From contig PANG01000090.1 in assembly GCA_002708345.1 (NCBI GenBank), positions 1 to 17,376 of the forward strand: a DNA stretch of 17,376 nucleotides, in the 5' to 3' direction. A model generated the notes under the pieces. That model had not been told where the DNA came from, ran no database searches, and saw only the letters and a list, made by a program, of their open reading frames with translations. This document shows, one piece after another, positions 8,403 through 15,817 of this stretch; position 1 is the first letter of the stretch; each line of letters begins with the position of its first letter. Source of the DNA: Planctomycetaceae bacterium. Its GTDB lineage: Bacteria > Planctomycetota > Planctomycetia > Pirellulales > Pirellulaceae. Made by a program: the position numbers and the translations under genes.

Positions 8403-9452
8403 TTATGCAGGAATCACTTTGATTGGGCTTGCTTCACGGGCATCGCCAGCAGAAACCGAATTGACCAGGCAGTGGCTAAACTGGGGCGCCGATACCGTGA
8501 TCTGGTCTTCTGGCTGGTAGGTCCATGAGCGATTTCCGTAACTTAACTTGCTAGTCCCGAAAAAGTGAAAATGAACGTCGCCTGGTTGTCGGTGCAGTGG
8601 ATACTTGAAATGGTGATCCTCGCAGTTGGCCAGGCTGTGGCACATGAACTGCTCTCCACTCTTGAGTTCACCACTCTCGTAAATCGTCTCGTCGTTCCGC
8701 TGTACATGGCAGCTGAGCGTGATCTCCTGGAAATCCGAGTCGAGTACCAGTTCCGGCCCAACCGCGCAGCTGCGTATCTTGGACGGTGCCAGGTAAAGGT
8801 AATTGATTTTCTCGGTGGCATGGTCAGACCACTCGTTTCCAAGTGTAAAACCAAGCCGGCGTGGAATACCCTCCTGGTCGATCACGTAGCAGCCAACGAT
8901 CTCGGGCTCTTCTCCCCCGTCGAGGGCAAAGGCAGGAAGTTCCAGGGACTGCCGGTGGCCACGCAGGTTGGCACCGTTTCCCTTGTAGAACCACTCCGGT
9001 GATGTCCCCCGCTCCCCCGCTTCAGGCTTGCCACCGGTGAGTCCCATGGCGAACATGCGAGCGGAATCGGTTGCCGGTGTTTCCGGTGCCGGCGTGGCCT
9101 CGTCACTGTGCATCTGGTCTCGCGACTGCATGCTGCCGGTATGTGTTAGGCCCGTCCCGGTAATGTAGATCCTGTGCAAGTTCGGATGATCCAGCGGTGG
9201 TAGCAGGTGGCTGCTGCCGCTGGCCGGATCACCCTGCCAGAGAATGTCATACGGTACGGACTCACAGGCGGGATCACTCGATGCCTCGCTTACCAGGGAT
9301 GCAAGTGAGAGCTGGCGGTCGATCGAGGCCTGGAACAGCTCAAGCGTGGTTCGCCAGCCATGGGCAGAGGTGAGATCTGTCACCTCGTTGTCCTGGAGAG
9401 ATCCGATCCGGCGATCTCCCGATGAAGAAACGAACTGGATGACTCGAATCAT
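8403..9452 (-). CDS. FAH-fold protein of the GguC/AraD1 type
   Basis: A cytosolic protein of about 349 residues from the fumarylacetoacetate-hydrolase superfamily. It closely matches what I recall of the GguC/AraD1 subfamily, linked in other bacteria to sugar-acid use and in some cases assigned as a 2-keto-3-deoxy-L-arabonate dehydratase. Landmarks, counted from the ATG at 9452: I-T-G-T-G-L-T-H-T-G at 97-106; E-W-F-Y-K-G at 153-158; A-L-D-G-G-E-E-P-E-I at 176-185, holding probable acidic metal ligands; G-N-E-W-S-D-H at 205-211; and near the C-terminus H-H-F-K-Y and G-D-V-H-F-H-F-F-G-T. The frame opens with a GTG at 9467, but that codon lies in the purine-rich GGAGGGA ribosome binding site, so 9452 is chosen. 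Substrate is not determinable here; the enolase-superfamily gene at 14553 is a possible pathway partner. Confidence 0.85.
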   Translation of the reverse strand: MIRVIQFVSSSGDRRIGSLQDNEVTDLTSAHGWRTTLELFQASIDRQLSLASLVSEASSDPACESVPYDILWQGDPASGSSHLLPPLDHPNLHRIYITGTGLTHTGSMQSRDQMHSDEATPAPETPATDSARMFAMGLTGGKPEAGERGTSPEWFYKGNGANLRGHRQSLELPAFALDGGEEPEIVGCYVIDQEGIPRRLGFTLGNEWSDHATEKINYLYLAPSKIRSCAVGPELVLDSDFQEITLSCHVQRNDETIYESGELKSGEQFMCHSLANCEDHHFKYPLHRQPGDVHFHFFGTSKLSYGNRSWTYQPEDQITVSAPQFSHCLVNSVSAGDAREASPIKVIPA

Positions 9453-9630
9453 GGTCTTTCCCTCCACGGTGTCATGGCGAGATCACTATAGCAGAGACCC
9501 GCGAAGGACTCACCCAGTCTATTATGGCCTGGCAATACCGTATAATGGCCCGCACTCCCTGCGGAAATACCCTTGCAGCACCGGACGCACCCGCTGTTAT
9601 CATGAGATGTGAAACTGGAGATTACCCGCG
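9453..9630. promoter_or_regulatory. Divergent intergenic region with candidate -10 elements in both directions
   Basis: This 178-base spacer separates the minus-strand FAH-like gene from the plus-strand propeller gene. A perfect TATAAT on plus at 9541-9546 lies about 85 bases before the 9631 start, but no convincing -35 is seen upstream. On minus, TATAGT (9490-9485) with a weak GTGAGT 17 bases upstream (9513-9508) could serve the FAH-like gene. GGAG at 9617-9620 is the ribosome binding site for 9631. Confidence 0.35.
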
Positions 9631-10446
9631 ATGAAAAAACACCACCTCCCGATCCTGTTGCTCGGCTTGTTGCTGCCTGCTTTCTGTTCTGCAGCCGGGC
9701 TGGGTGACAGCCAGGTTACCTGTGAGGGGAGGTATCCCGGCCACCTGCAGGGGGTCGACTGGGATCGGCAGCAATCGATCTACTGGGCCTTTACCAGCGT
9801 GCTGGTAAAGACAGACCTGGAAGGGGCGGTTGTCAGGAAAATCGAAGTTCCGGGCCATCATGGTGACCTCTGTTTTCGTCGGGGGCGGATTTACGTGGCG
9901 GTCAATTTTGGCAGCTTTAACGACCCGGAAGGGAACGCGAAGAACGAGGTCTTTGTCTACGATGCTGGCAGCCTGGAATTGCTTTCCCGGCATGAGATTC
10001 CCCAGGTGAAGCACGGTGCCGGAGGCATGACCTGGCAGAAAGGCCGGTTTATTGTGATTGGTGGCCTGCCCGAGGGGTACGAGGAAAATTACTTTTACGA
10101 GTACGATCGTGACTTCAATTTCCTGGGAAGAAAAATCGTTCAGAGTGGCTACAGCCGGCTGGGTATCCAGGCCATCACCTCCAGTGGCAGGGTGCTCTGG
10201 TGTGGATGTTACGGGAAGGCGCTTTTGCGGGTGACCGATGATTACCAGATGACCGGGCGATGGGAACTTGACTACGGCTACGGGTTGCTACATCTCGGTG
10301 GAAAAAAGTACATGGTTACATTCGGTCTTCACGATGAGGAAACCGGCCATGGAGGGGGGCTTCAGCCGGCAGTAGCGTCCGAAGAGGGGGGACTGGAGCC
10401 GACGATGGGTTTTCTGGCACCACCGATGAGAAAGCGGCGGCGATAA
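9631..10446 (+). CDS. Secreted beta-propeller-like protein of unknown function
   Basis: A 271-residue protein with a clear signal peptide (MKKHHLPILLLGLLLPAFCSA). The mature part shows short beta-rich repeats such as H-L-Q-G-V-D-W-D, then I-Y-W-A-F-T-S-V-L-V-K-T-D-L-E-G, then H-G-D-L-C-F-R-R-G-R-I-Y-V-A-V-N, E-V-F-V-Y-D-A, and H-G-A-G-G-M-T-W. These are typical of a propeller with NHL/SMP-30-like blades, but I do not recognise a named family. A ribosome binding site GGAG lies 10 bases before the ATG. The last 30 or so residues, after a run of six G at 10354-10359, are low in beta character and end in a basic M-R-K-R-R-R. Removing one G from that run would end the protein after H-G-G-G-F-S-R-Q at about 10375, so the true C-terminus is uncertain. 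A serine hydrolase follows after 27 bases, probably in the same operon. Confidence 0.7.
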   Translation: MKKHHLPILLLGLLLPAFCSAAGLGDSQVTCEGRYPGHLQGVDWDRQQSIYWAFTSVLVKTDLEGAVVRKIEVPGHHGDLCFRRGRIYVAVNFGSFNDPEGNAKNEVFVYDAGSLELLSRHEIPQVKHGAGGMTWQKGRFIVIGGLPEGYEENYFYEYDRDFNFLGRKIVQSGYSRLGIQAITSSGRVLWCGCYGKALLRVTDDYQMTGRWELDYGYGLLHLGGKKYMVTFGLHDEETGHGGGLQPAVASEEGGLEPTMGFLAPPMRKRRR

Positions 10447-10473
10447 GTCGCCCTGGCAACAAGGGAGACGTGG

Positions 10474-11604
10474 ATGGCTTACCTGAAATACGAGAAAGCA
10501 GTTCGCCTCGGCCTGGACGAGGGGCGTCTCCAGGAGGCGTATCAACTGCTCGACCAGTGGACCGGTGGCGATGACGCCCCGGTTCCCGGGGGAGCGATCC
10601 TGGTAGGACGACATGGGAAGATCGTGGAGCCACATTTTTCCGGCCGGCAGGGGCCCGAGAAGGGTGCCGAGAAGATTCGCCGAGATGGCATGTTCCTGCT
10701 GGCCTCGATAACCAAGCCGGTGGCTTACATGGGGGCGCTGATGCTGATGGAGCGTGGTGAGTTGAACCTCACCGACCCGGTGGTTCATTACATCAAGGAG
10801 TTTGCTGCCCACCACAAGGAAGCGACGCTCGTGCAGCACCTCTTTACCCATACCTCCGGGATGCCGGACATGCTGGTCAATAATGCCGAACTGCGGCGCA
10901 GTCATGCCCCGCTCAAGACTTTTATCCAGGGAGCCATACGGGATACGGTGCCGTTGTTTGAGCCGGGGACTGATCTGAGCTACCAGAGCATGGGGACGCT
11001 GGTTGTCGCCGAGCTGGTTCAGCGGCTCAGTGGCCAGACGATTGCCGACTTCCTGGCGAGCGAGATTTTCCAGCCACTGGGCCTGAAGTCGTCCAGCCTC
11101 GGTGCCGGGTCATTCCCGCGCGAGCGATTGGTTCGCGTGCAGGTCCCGGATTACCAGGTGGGTTCGGATTTTGGCTGGAATAGCCCTTACTGGCAGGATC
11201 TTGGTGTGCCCTGGGGTGGCATGTTCTGTGCCCCGGAGGACCTGGCCGTGATCTGCCAGTGGATGCTCAACCGGGGAGAACTGGATGGGGTACGGCTACT
11301 CGGTCCCAGGACGGTTGAAATGGCAACCACCAACCGCCTGGATGACTATCCCCTGCTGGCGGAGGGAACCCGTCGTGCACAACCCTGGGGCCTGGGCTGG
11401 AGGATGAACCATCCAGGGAATACTGATAGCTGGGGTGATAGCCTGGGGCGACATGTCTTCGGCCATACCGGGGCGACCGGGACAACGGTCTGGATGGATC
11501 GAGAGCGTGACGGCTTTTGCATCCTGCTTACCACTGCCATCCGTTCCCTGGCACCCTGGCGGCTGGTCAAGCTCTCGAATATCGTCGCCTCGGCCTTTCA
11601 CTAG
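10474..11604 (+). CDS. Serine hydrolase, beta-lactamase/esterase (class C) family
   Basis: A 376-residue protein of the penicillin-binding-protein/class C beta-lactamase fold. The nucleophile motif S78-I-T-K81 (SxxK) is present in L-L-A-S-I-T-K-P. A tyrosine motif Y170-Q-S fits the YxS/YxN position, and H331-T-G is the third motif, as in esterases of this family. Other family marks are L-F-T-H-T-S-G-M-P at about 123-131 and V-F-G-H-T-G-A-T-G at 328-336. No signal peptide is seen, so it is probably cytoplasmic and more likely an esterase or amidase than a true beta-lactamase. A GGGAG ribosome binding site lies six bases before the ATG. It is co-directional with the secreted propeller. Its TAG stop sits in a CTAG that also holds the stop of the convergent gene. 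Confidence 0.87.
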   Translation: MAYLKYEKAVRLGLDEGRLQEAYQLLDQWTGGDDAPVPGGAILVGRHGKIVEPHFSGRQGPEKGAEKIRRDGMFLLASITKPVAYMGALMLMERGELNLTDPVVHYIKEFAAHHKEATLVQHLFTHTSGMPDMLVNNAELRRSHAPLKTFIQGAIRDTVPLFEPGTDLSYQSMGTLVVAELVQRLSGQTIADFLASEIFQPLGLKSSSLGAGSFPRERLVRVQVPDYQVGSDFGWNSPYWQDLGVPWGGMFCAPEDLAVICQWMLNRGELDGVRLLGPRTVEMATTNRLDDYPLLAEGTRRAQPWGLGWRMNHPGNTDSWGDSLGRHVFGHTGATGTTVWMDRERDGFCILLTTAIRSLAPWRLVKLSNIVASAFH

Positions 11605-12971
11605 CGCCCGGAGGCGGTAGTCCAGCGGGCGTCGCCCGGTTCAAAAGCTGGTGGCTGGGGAGAGTTCACGGTGATCACCTTCCAGCTGTCACCATTTTCG
11701 CGAAATCGATCCAGCCTGGTTGGCCGATATGCGAATTCCAGTTCGGGGGTCAATACCGGCTTTCCACCCTGCTGGTGGGACGTCATGGCTGCATCGAGGA
11801 CGCCTGATACCAGTAGCGTTCTTTCCACCGGGTAGGAAGGACGTCCGCTGATGAACATCTGCTGGATCGCATGCGAAAGGGCCTTGAAAAGGCAGCGGTT
11901 TCCCCAGGGTCCGTTGTAGAGGGAGGTGGAAAGAGGAGTGGATCTTCCACGCAACCGGCAGGAGAAGTTCCAGCGGTCGGAACTGTCGGCGATGCTTAGG
12001 ACCGACGCCCGCGTGCCGTCCCGGTATTTCAGAAGGAGTCCATGATTGATCCGGGAAAACATGTCAGGAGTAATTGGCCTGGCAACCGAGGAGGGGTCCT
12101 TTCCGGGCCAGGGCTGCCGCTGGAAATGAGCATCCACTTCTGCCTGCATGGCCCGGTTTACCAGTTCTCGAGAAATTCGCCCCGAGTCAATCGCCTGTTG
12201 GGTCTGCTCACCACTGAGTACCTCGACCTGCGAGACCCCGGTTTCCCCTCCCTTGCGAGACTCGATCAGTGACTGCAGGAGTTCGAGTCCATGGAAGTCA
12301 TAGGATTCGAGTCCTCCGCCGTGAATTGAGACCGCCTCCTCGACCACGGCACGGCCAGGAAGCGTGATCATCGGAACCCGCTGCGCCAGCGGAACAGAGC
12401 TGCCGGCCATCAATGGCATCTTGTTCTGGCGGGCTACATCGTACATCTGCCGTGCCCAGTCCCAGCGATAAGAGAGATGCTTGTCATTAAAGAGGGGGAC
12501 AAACCGGTCGCTCCGCAGCATGACCTCCACGCACTGGTCAAAGAACTGCTTGCGAGGGTACATCTTCTGGCCCCTCGCGTTGATGGGGTAATCGCCATGT
12601 TCCCCGATCAACAATACCGCATCCACGTCAAGCCGGGTGCCACCCTGGCAGAGTGCCTTGTCGATGGAATCGTAGAGCGGGACATGGTGATCACGGGAAG
12701 CCTTGACTGCCATGTCCTGATCGGGGAACTGGTCGGCATAAAACGAAACAATATCGACGCCAGGGTCGTGGAGCTGGCCACGGAAAAGGTAGGGGGAAAA
12801 GAAATTTTCCAGGATGTCGTAGGCATGGCTGCGAAAGCGAAACTCGGTGAATACGGCAGCCACGCGAGGACGCCGCCGCACGCTGATTCCACTGGCCGGG
12901 CCTGCCAGGGCGATTCCGGAGATGGCGCCGAATTGCTGGACAAAGCGACGGCGGGACAGTTCGCAGGTCAT
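11601..12971 (-). CDS. Tat-exported conserved planctomycete protein of unknown function
   Basis: A 456-residue protein with a twin-arginine signal (S-R-R-R-F-V at residues 6-11, then G-A-I-S-G-I-A-L-A-G). After the signal, R-V-A-A-V-F-T-E-F-R-F-R-S-H-A starts a Rossmann-like beta-alpha region. Further conserved-looking blocks are V-L-L-I-G-E-H-G-D-Y-P at about 119-129, V-P-L-F-N-D-K-H-L-S-Y at about 158-168, L-M-A-G-S-S-V-P-L at about 187-195 and G-G-L-E-S-Y-D-F-H-G-L-E at about 219-230. I recognise this as a recurring planctomycete/Verrucomicrobia-type hypothetical protein; no enzyme activity can be assigned. The H-G and D-K-H motifs could form an active or metal site, which is inference. 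It lies 50 bases after a DUF1501 gene on the same strand, so co-transcription and a shared export route are likely. Its stop overlaps the stop of the convergent serine hydrolase. Confidence 0.78.
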   Translation of the reverse strand: MTCELSRRRFVQQFGAISGIALAGPASGISVRRRPRVAAVFTEFRFRSHAYDILENFFSPYLFRGQLHDPGVDIVSFYADQFPDQDMAVKASRDHHVPLYDSIDKALCQGGTRLDVDAVLLIGEHGDYPINARGQKMYPRKQFFDQCVEVMLRSDRFVPLFNDKHLSYRWDWARQMYDVARQNKMPLMAGSSVPLAQRVPMITLPGRAVVEEAVSIHGGGLESYDFHGLELLQSLIESRKGGETGVSQVEVLSGEQTQQAIDSGRISRELVNRAMQAEVDAHFQRQPWPGKDPSSVARPITPDMFSRINHGLLLKYRDGTRASVLSIADSSDRWNFSCRLRGRSTPLSTSLYNGPWGNRCLFKALSHAIQQMFISGRPSYPVERTLLVSGVLDAAMTSHQQGGKPVLTPELEFAYRPTRLDRFRENGDSWKVITVNSPQPPAFEPGDARWTTASGR

Positions 12972-13021
12972 GGAGTGGTTTCCGTGGTTGCGGAGACGAG
13001 GTTATCTCGACACGGTCCACA

Positions 13022-14371
13022 TCATATCAATTCCCGCAGGGGTTTACCTGAATACAGGACAGGCAGGGCCCGGCCGGAGGGATCGATGAACTCGTGGCGG
13101 GCGGGAATTCCCAGGTGCTGGTAGACGGTTGCCAGGATGTCCTCTGGAGAGGTGGGGCGAGCGGAAGGATATTCTCCACGGGTATTGGTGGAACCGACCA
13201 CCTGCCCGGTTTTCAAACCTCCGCCGGAGAGCATGACCGAGTAGGCCTGTGGCCAGTGGTTGCGGCCGACCCCGTCAGAATTTGAGCTGAGCCGCGGCGT
13301 GCGTCCGAATTCCCCCATCACCACGAGCATGATCTTTTCCTGCAGGTCGCGGGAATAGATGTCCTCGATTAATGCCGAGATGCACTGGTCCAGGTAGGGG
13401 AGCCGAAGGGACATGTACTTTCCGAAGTGCCCCGGTCGGCCGGCGTTCTTGATGTGATCATCCCAGTTCGTCCACTCGTCACCGGAAAACGGGGTGTTCA
13501 TGGACATCGTGATCACCCCGGTTCCGGCCTCCGCCAGTCGGCGGGCAAGCAGGGCAGACTGGCCCCACCGATTTCGGCCATAACGATCTTTCAGGTCATC
13601 CGATTCGCGCGAGAGGTCAAAGGCCTTTGCCGTCCTTGTGCTCGTCAGGATGTTGAATGCCAGCTCACGGTACTTGTCCACGGCAATGAGAGCCTGTTGC
13701 TGGTCCACACCGGCCCGAAGGGTGTCGAGCTCTGCAAGCAGGGTCTTTCGATTGCTGAGCTTCTCTCCATCCAGGCCACCGGTGATCTGGATCGGTGACT
13801 TGTAGTCAGGCTGGGAAGGGTCACCAGCATCAAGCGGCCTGTGTTGCACCCCGATATAGGTCGGCCGTGTCATGTAAGGGCCACTGGGCAAAGCAACGTA
13901 CTGCGGCAGGTCGTTGTCGGGCCCCGAACGGAAGTGGCTTGCAAGGTGTCCCAGGTCTGGATGGTCACTTTTGCTGGTGGATGTGGGGTCAGGTACGACC
14001 GGTGTCTTGCCCGTCAATACCTGGATTCCACCATCGCTGTGGCTGGCCATCGTGTGATGGCAGCTGCGGACGATGGCAATCTTGTCAGCCAGCCTGGCCT
14101 GCAGGGGAAATAGCTCGCAAATCTCCATGCCGGGAACGTTTGTCGGTATCGGGCTGTAAATACTGCGGTAGTCGCTTGGTGCATCCGGCTTGAGGTCATA
14201 AGTTTCAAGGTGTGATGGGCCCCCGTGGAGGTACATCAAGATGACCGAGGTATCCTGGCTACCAGTGACCTCGCGGCCTGCCAGTACGTCGGAAAGACAG
14301 AGGCCGCCAAAGCCGAGCGCACCGGCTCGCAGGAATTCTCGACGATTTCTCGGGCCGGGACAGTTAGTCAT
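13022..14371 (-). CDS. DUF1501 family protein, Tat-exported (second copy)
   Basis: A DUF1501 protein of about 449 residues, clearly diverged from the copy at 4460-5779. Counted from the ATG at 14371, the twin-arginine motif is N-R-R-E-F-L at 9-14, followed by R-A-G-A-L-G-F-G-G-L. Family landmarks are V-I-L-M-Y-L-H-G-G-P-S-H-L-E-T-Y-D-L-K-P, then R-S-C-H-H-T-M-A-S-H-S-D-G-G, W-D-D-H, G-E-F-G-R-T-P-R and G-R-N-H-W-P-Q-A. The frame is open to 14449, but the extra 26 residues would precede the Tat motif and look non-coding. Here the partner downstream is the unknown Tat protein rather than a DUF1549 or PPC gene, which suggests a different job from the first copy. Confidence 0.88.
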   Translation of the reverse strand: MTNCPGPRNRREFLRAGALGFGGLCLSDVLAGREVTGSQDTSVILMYLHGGPSHLETYDLKPDAPSDYRSIYSPIPTNVPGMEICELFPLQARLADKIAIVRSCHHTMASHSDGGIQVLTGKTPVVPDPTSTSKSDHPDLGHLASHFRSGPDNDLPQYVALPSGPYMTRPTYIGVQHRPLDAGDPSQPDYKSPIQITGGLDGEKLSNRKTLLAELDTLRAGVDQQQALIAVDKYRELAFNILTSTRTAKAFDLSRESDDLKDRYGRNRWGQSALLARRLAEAGTGVITMSMNTPFSGDEWTNWDDHIKNAGRPGHFGKYMSLRLPYLDQCISALIEDIYSRDLQEKIMLVVMGEFGRTPRLSSNSDGVGRNHWPQAYSVMLSGGGLKTGQVVGSTNTRGEYPSARPTSPEDILATVYQHLGIPARHEFIDPSGRALPVLYSGKPLRELI

Positions 14372-14552
14372 GGAGAGGCCATTTGGTTGGAGTACTTCAT
14401 CCCTGTATGTTAATCGGTCATGTCCATGCCTGGCTACCGTGAATTCCATGGAAGCTCAGGCCTGTCACGGCAGGGGATCGACGTGGAGGAGTGCATGGAC
14501 AAAGATGAAGGTGGTCGTCGGAAACCCTGTTTTATCGAGAGCGGACAAGAAG
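14372..14552. promoter_or_regulatory. Divergent spacer between DUF1501 and enolase-superfamily genes
   Basis: This 181-base spacer must hold promoters for both directions. On plus, TTGGTT (14383-14388) and TATGTT (14406-14411) are 17 bases apart and make a weak candidate. A strong GGAGG at 14485-14489 is placed five bases before an ATG at 14495 that is not in the frame of the enolase-superfamily gene; see the findings. No clear promoter for the minus strand was found. Confidence 0.25.
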
Positions 14553-15695
14553 ATGATTATTACACAGGTTATTTGCGAAATACTGCGGATCGAGAGCGTG
14601 GAGGCGAAGACCGCGAGCAGCCAGGACGCAATCATCGTGCGAGTCAGGACGGACACCGGGCTGGAAGGGATAGGAGAGGCGGATTCCTCGCCGGAGGTGG
14701 TGCAGGCAATTATCGACGCCCCCTTTAGCCATAATATTGCCAGTGGTTTGAGGGAGATCCTGCTCGGAGAAAACCCGCTGGAGACCGGCCGACTGTGGGA
14801 CAAGATGTATCGCCAGACGATGTACTTTGGCCGCAGCAGCGTGACCATTTCGGCGATGGCTGCCATCGACATGGCACTCTGGGATATCAAGGGCAAGCAC
14901 TTCGGTGAGCCGATCCACAGGTTACTGGGTGGCAAGCAGCATGATCGCATTCGGGCTTATGCCTCGATCCTGTTTGGCCCGGATGGAAAGGCAACGGAGA
15001 AGATTGGCCAGCAATGGCGAGATGTGGGGTACACGGCGGTCAAGTTTGGCTGGGAACCGATGGGACAGGACGAGAGGCTCGATCTGGAACTGGTGCGTGG
15101 TGCCCGGGCAGGGGTTGGTGAAGAGGGAATCGTACTGGTGGATGCGGGCTGTGTCTGGGACCGCCGGACTGCATTGAGCCGGGCTGTCGCCTTCGCCGAT
15201 TATGGTATTGGCTGGCTGGAAGAACCACTCCTCCCGGATGACGTGGATGGTTACCGCTGGCTGCGAGACAGGTCGCCGGTTCCGATCGCGGCCGGCGAGG
15301 AAGAGTGTGGTCGGCAAGCGATGCGGCCTCTGATCGATCAACAGGCACTCGATGTTTACCAGGTCGATCTTTCACGTAACGGCTTTACCGATGCACTCTA
15401 TATCCGGCAGCGCGTGGAAGAAATCGGTTCGCGGCTCTGTAATCACTGCTATACGAGTCCTCTGACGGTGGCGGCCAGCCTTCACTGGCTCTGTACCTGC
15501 AGGGACGCTTTCCTGTTTGAGGACTGCGTGGAGGATTCACCCCTGCGACACCAGTTAACGGAGCAGAAAGTCCAGGCCGACGATGGTTGGATTTCGGTGC
15601 CGGAGGGGCCAGGCCTGGGAGTCACGCTGGATGAGGATTTTGTGGCCAGTCACCGTGTCGGCTCCAGTGGTGCCGATGTTGAGTTCGCCAGCTAG
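14553..15695 (+). CDS. Mandelate racemase/muconate lactonizing enzyme family protein (enolase superfamily)
   Basis: A 380-residue enolase-superfamily enzyme, probably acting on a sugar acid (dehydratase or epimerase). The N-terminal capping domain (about 1-125) includes I-I-V-R-V-R-T-D-T-G-L-E-G-I-G-E. In the barrel the three metal ligands appear as D197 (L-V-D-A-G), E223 (W-L-E-E-P) and E249 (A-A-G-E), spaced 26 and 26 residues, exactly as D195/E221/E247 in mandelate racemase. D272 and H298 (C-N-H-C) can be the Asp-His dyad. K164 is present in A-V-K-F-G, but the second lysine of the KxK motif is replaced by glycine. Upstream in-frame ATGs exist at 14505 and earlier; 14553 (MIITQVICEI) fits the family start best. 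The gene is divergent from the DUF1501 gene. Substrate is not known. Confidence 0.87.
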   Translation: MIITQVICEILRIESVEAKTASSQDAIIVRVRTDTGLEGIGEADSSPEVVQAIIDAPFSHNIASGLREILLGENPLETGRLWDKMYRQTMYFGRSSVTISAMAAIDMALWDIKGKHFGEPIHRLLGGKQHDRIRAYASILFGPDGKATEKIGQQWRDVGYTAVKFGWEPMGQDERLDLELVRGARAGVGEEGIVLVDAGCVWDRRTALSRAVAFADYGIGWLEEPLLPDDVDGYRWLRDRSPVPIAAGEEECGRQAMRPLIDQQALDVYQVDLSRNGFTDALYIRQRVEEIGSRLCNHCYTSPLTVAASLHWLCTCRDAFLFEDCVEDSPLRHQLTEQKVQADDGWISVPEGPGLGVTLDEDFVASHRVGSSGADVEFAS

Positions 15696-15817
15696 CTCGC
15701 GGGATCTGCTGTGAAGTGCCAAAGTATTGTGCGCCCCGGTCGATTTGCATTACACTATCGGTATTGACGTCCTTGTGCCGAATGGCACCGAGTGGAAATA
15801 AATAAAGGAAAATTGCA
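15696..15817 (+). promoter_or_regulatory. Promoter and leader of the thioredoxin-like gene
   Basis: TTGTGC (15727-15732) and TACACT (15751-15756) with an 18-base spacer form a moderate sigma70-like promoter. The leader holds a small perfect hairpin, GTGCC-GAAT-GGCAC at 15775-15788, and a purine-rich AAAGGAAAA ribosome binding site that ends just before the ATG at 15818. The gene therefore appears to be transcribed on its own. Confidence 0.4.

Noticed and set aside
12477..13124. A 215-codon plus-strand frame opposite the Tat-exported unknown protein.
   Set aside because: It is antisense to a gene with a clear twin-arginine signal and crosses its start and the end of DUF1501, so it is a shadow.
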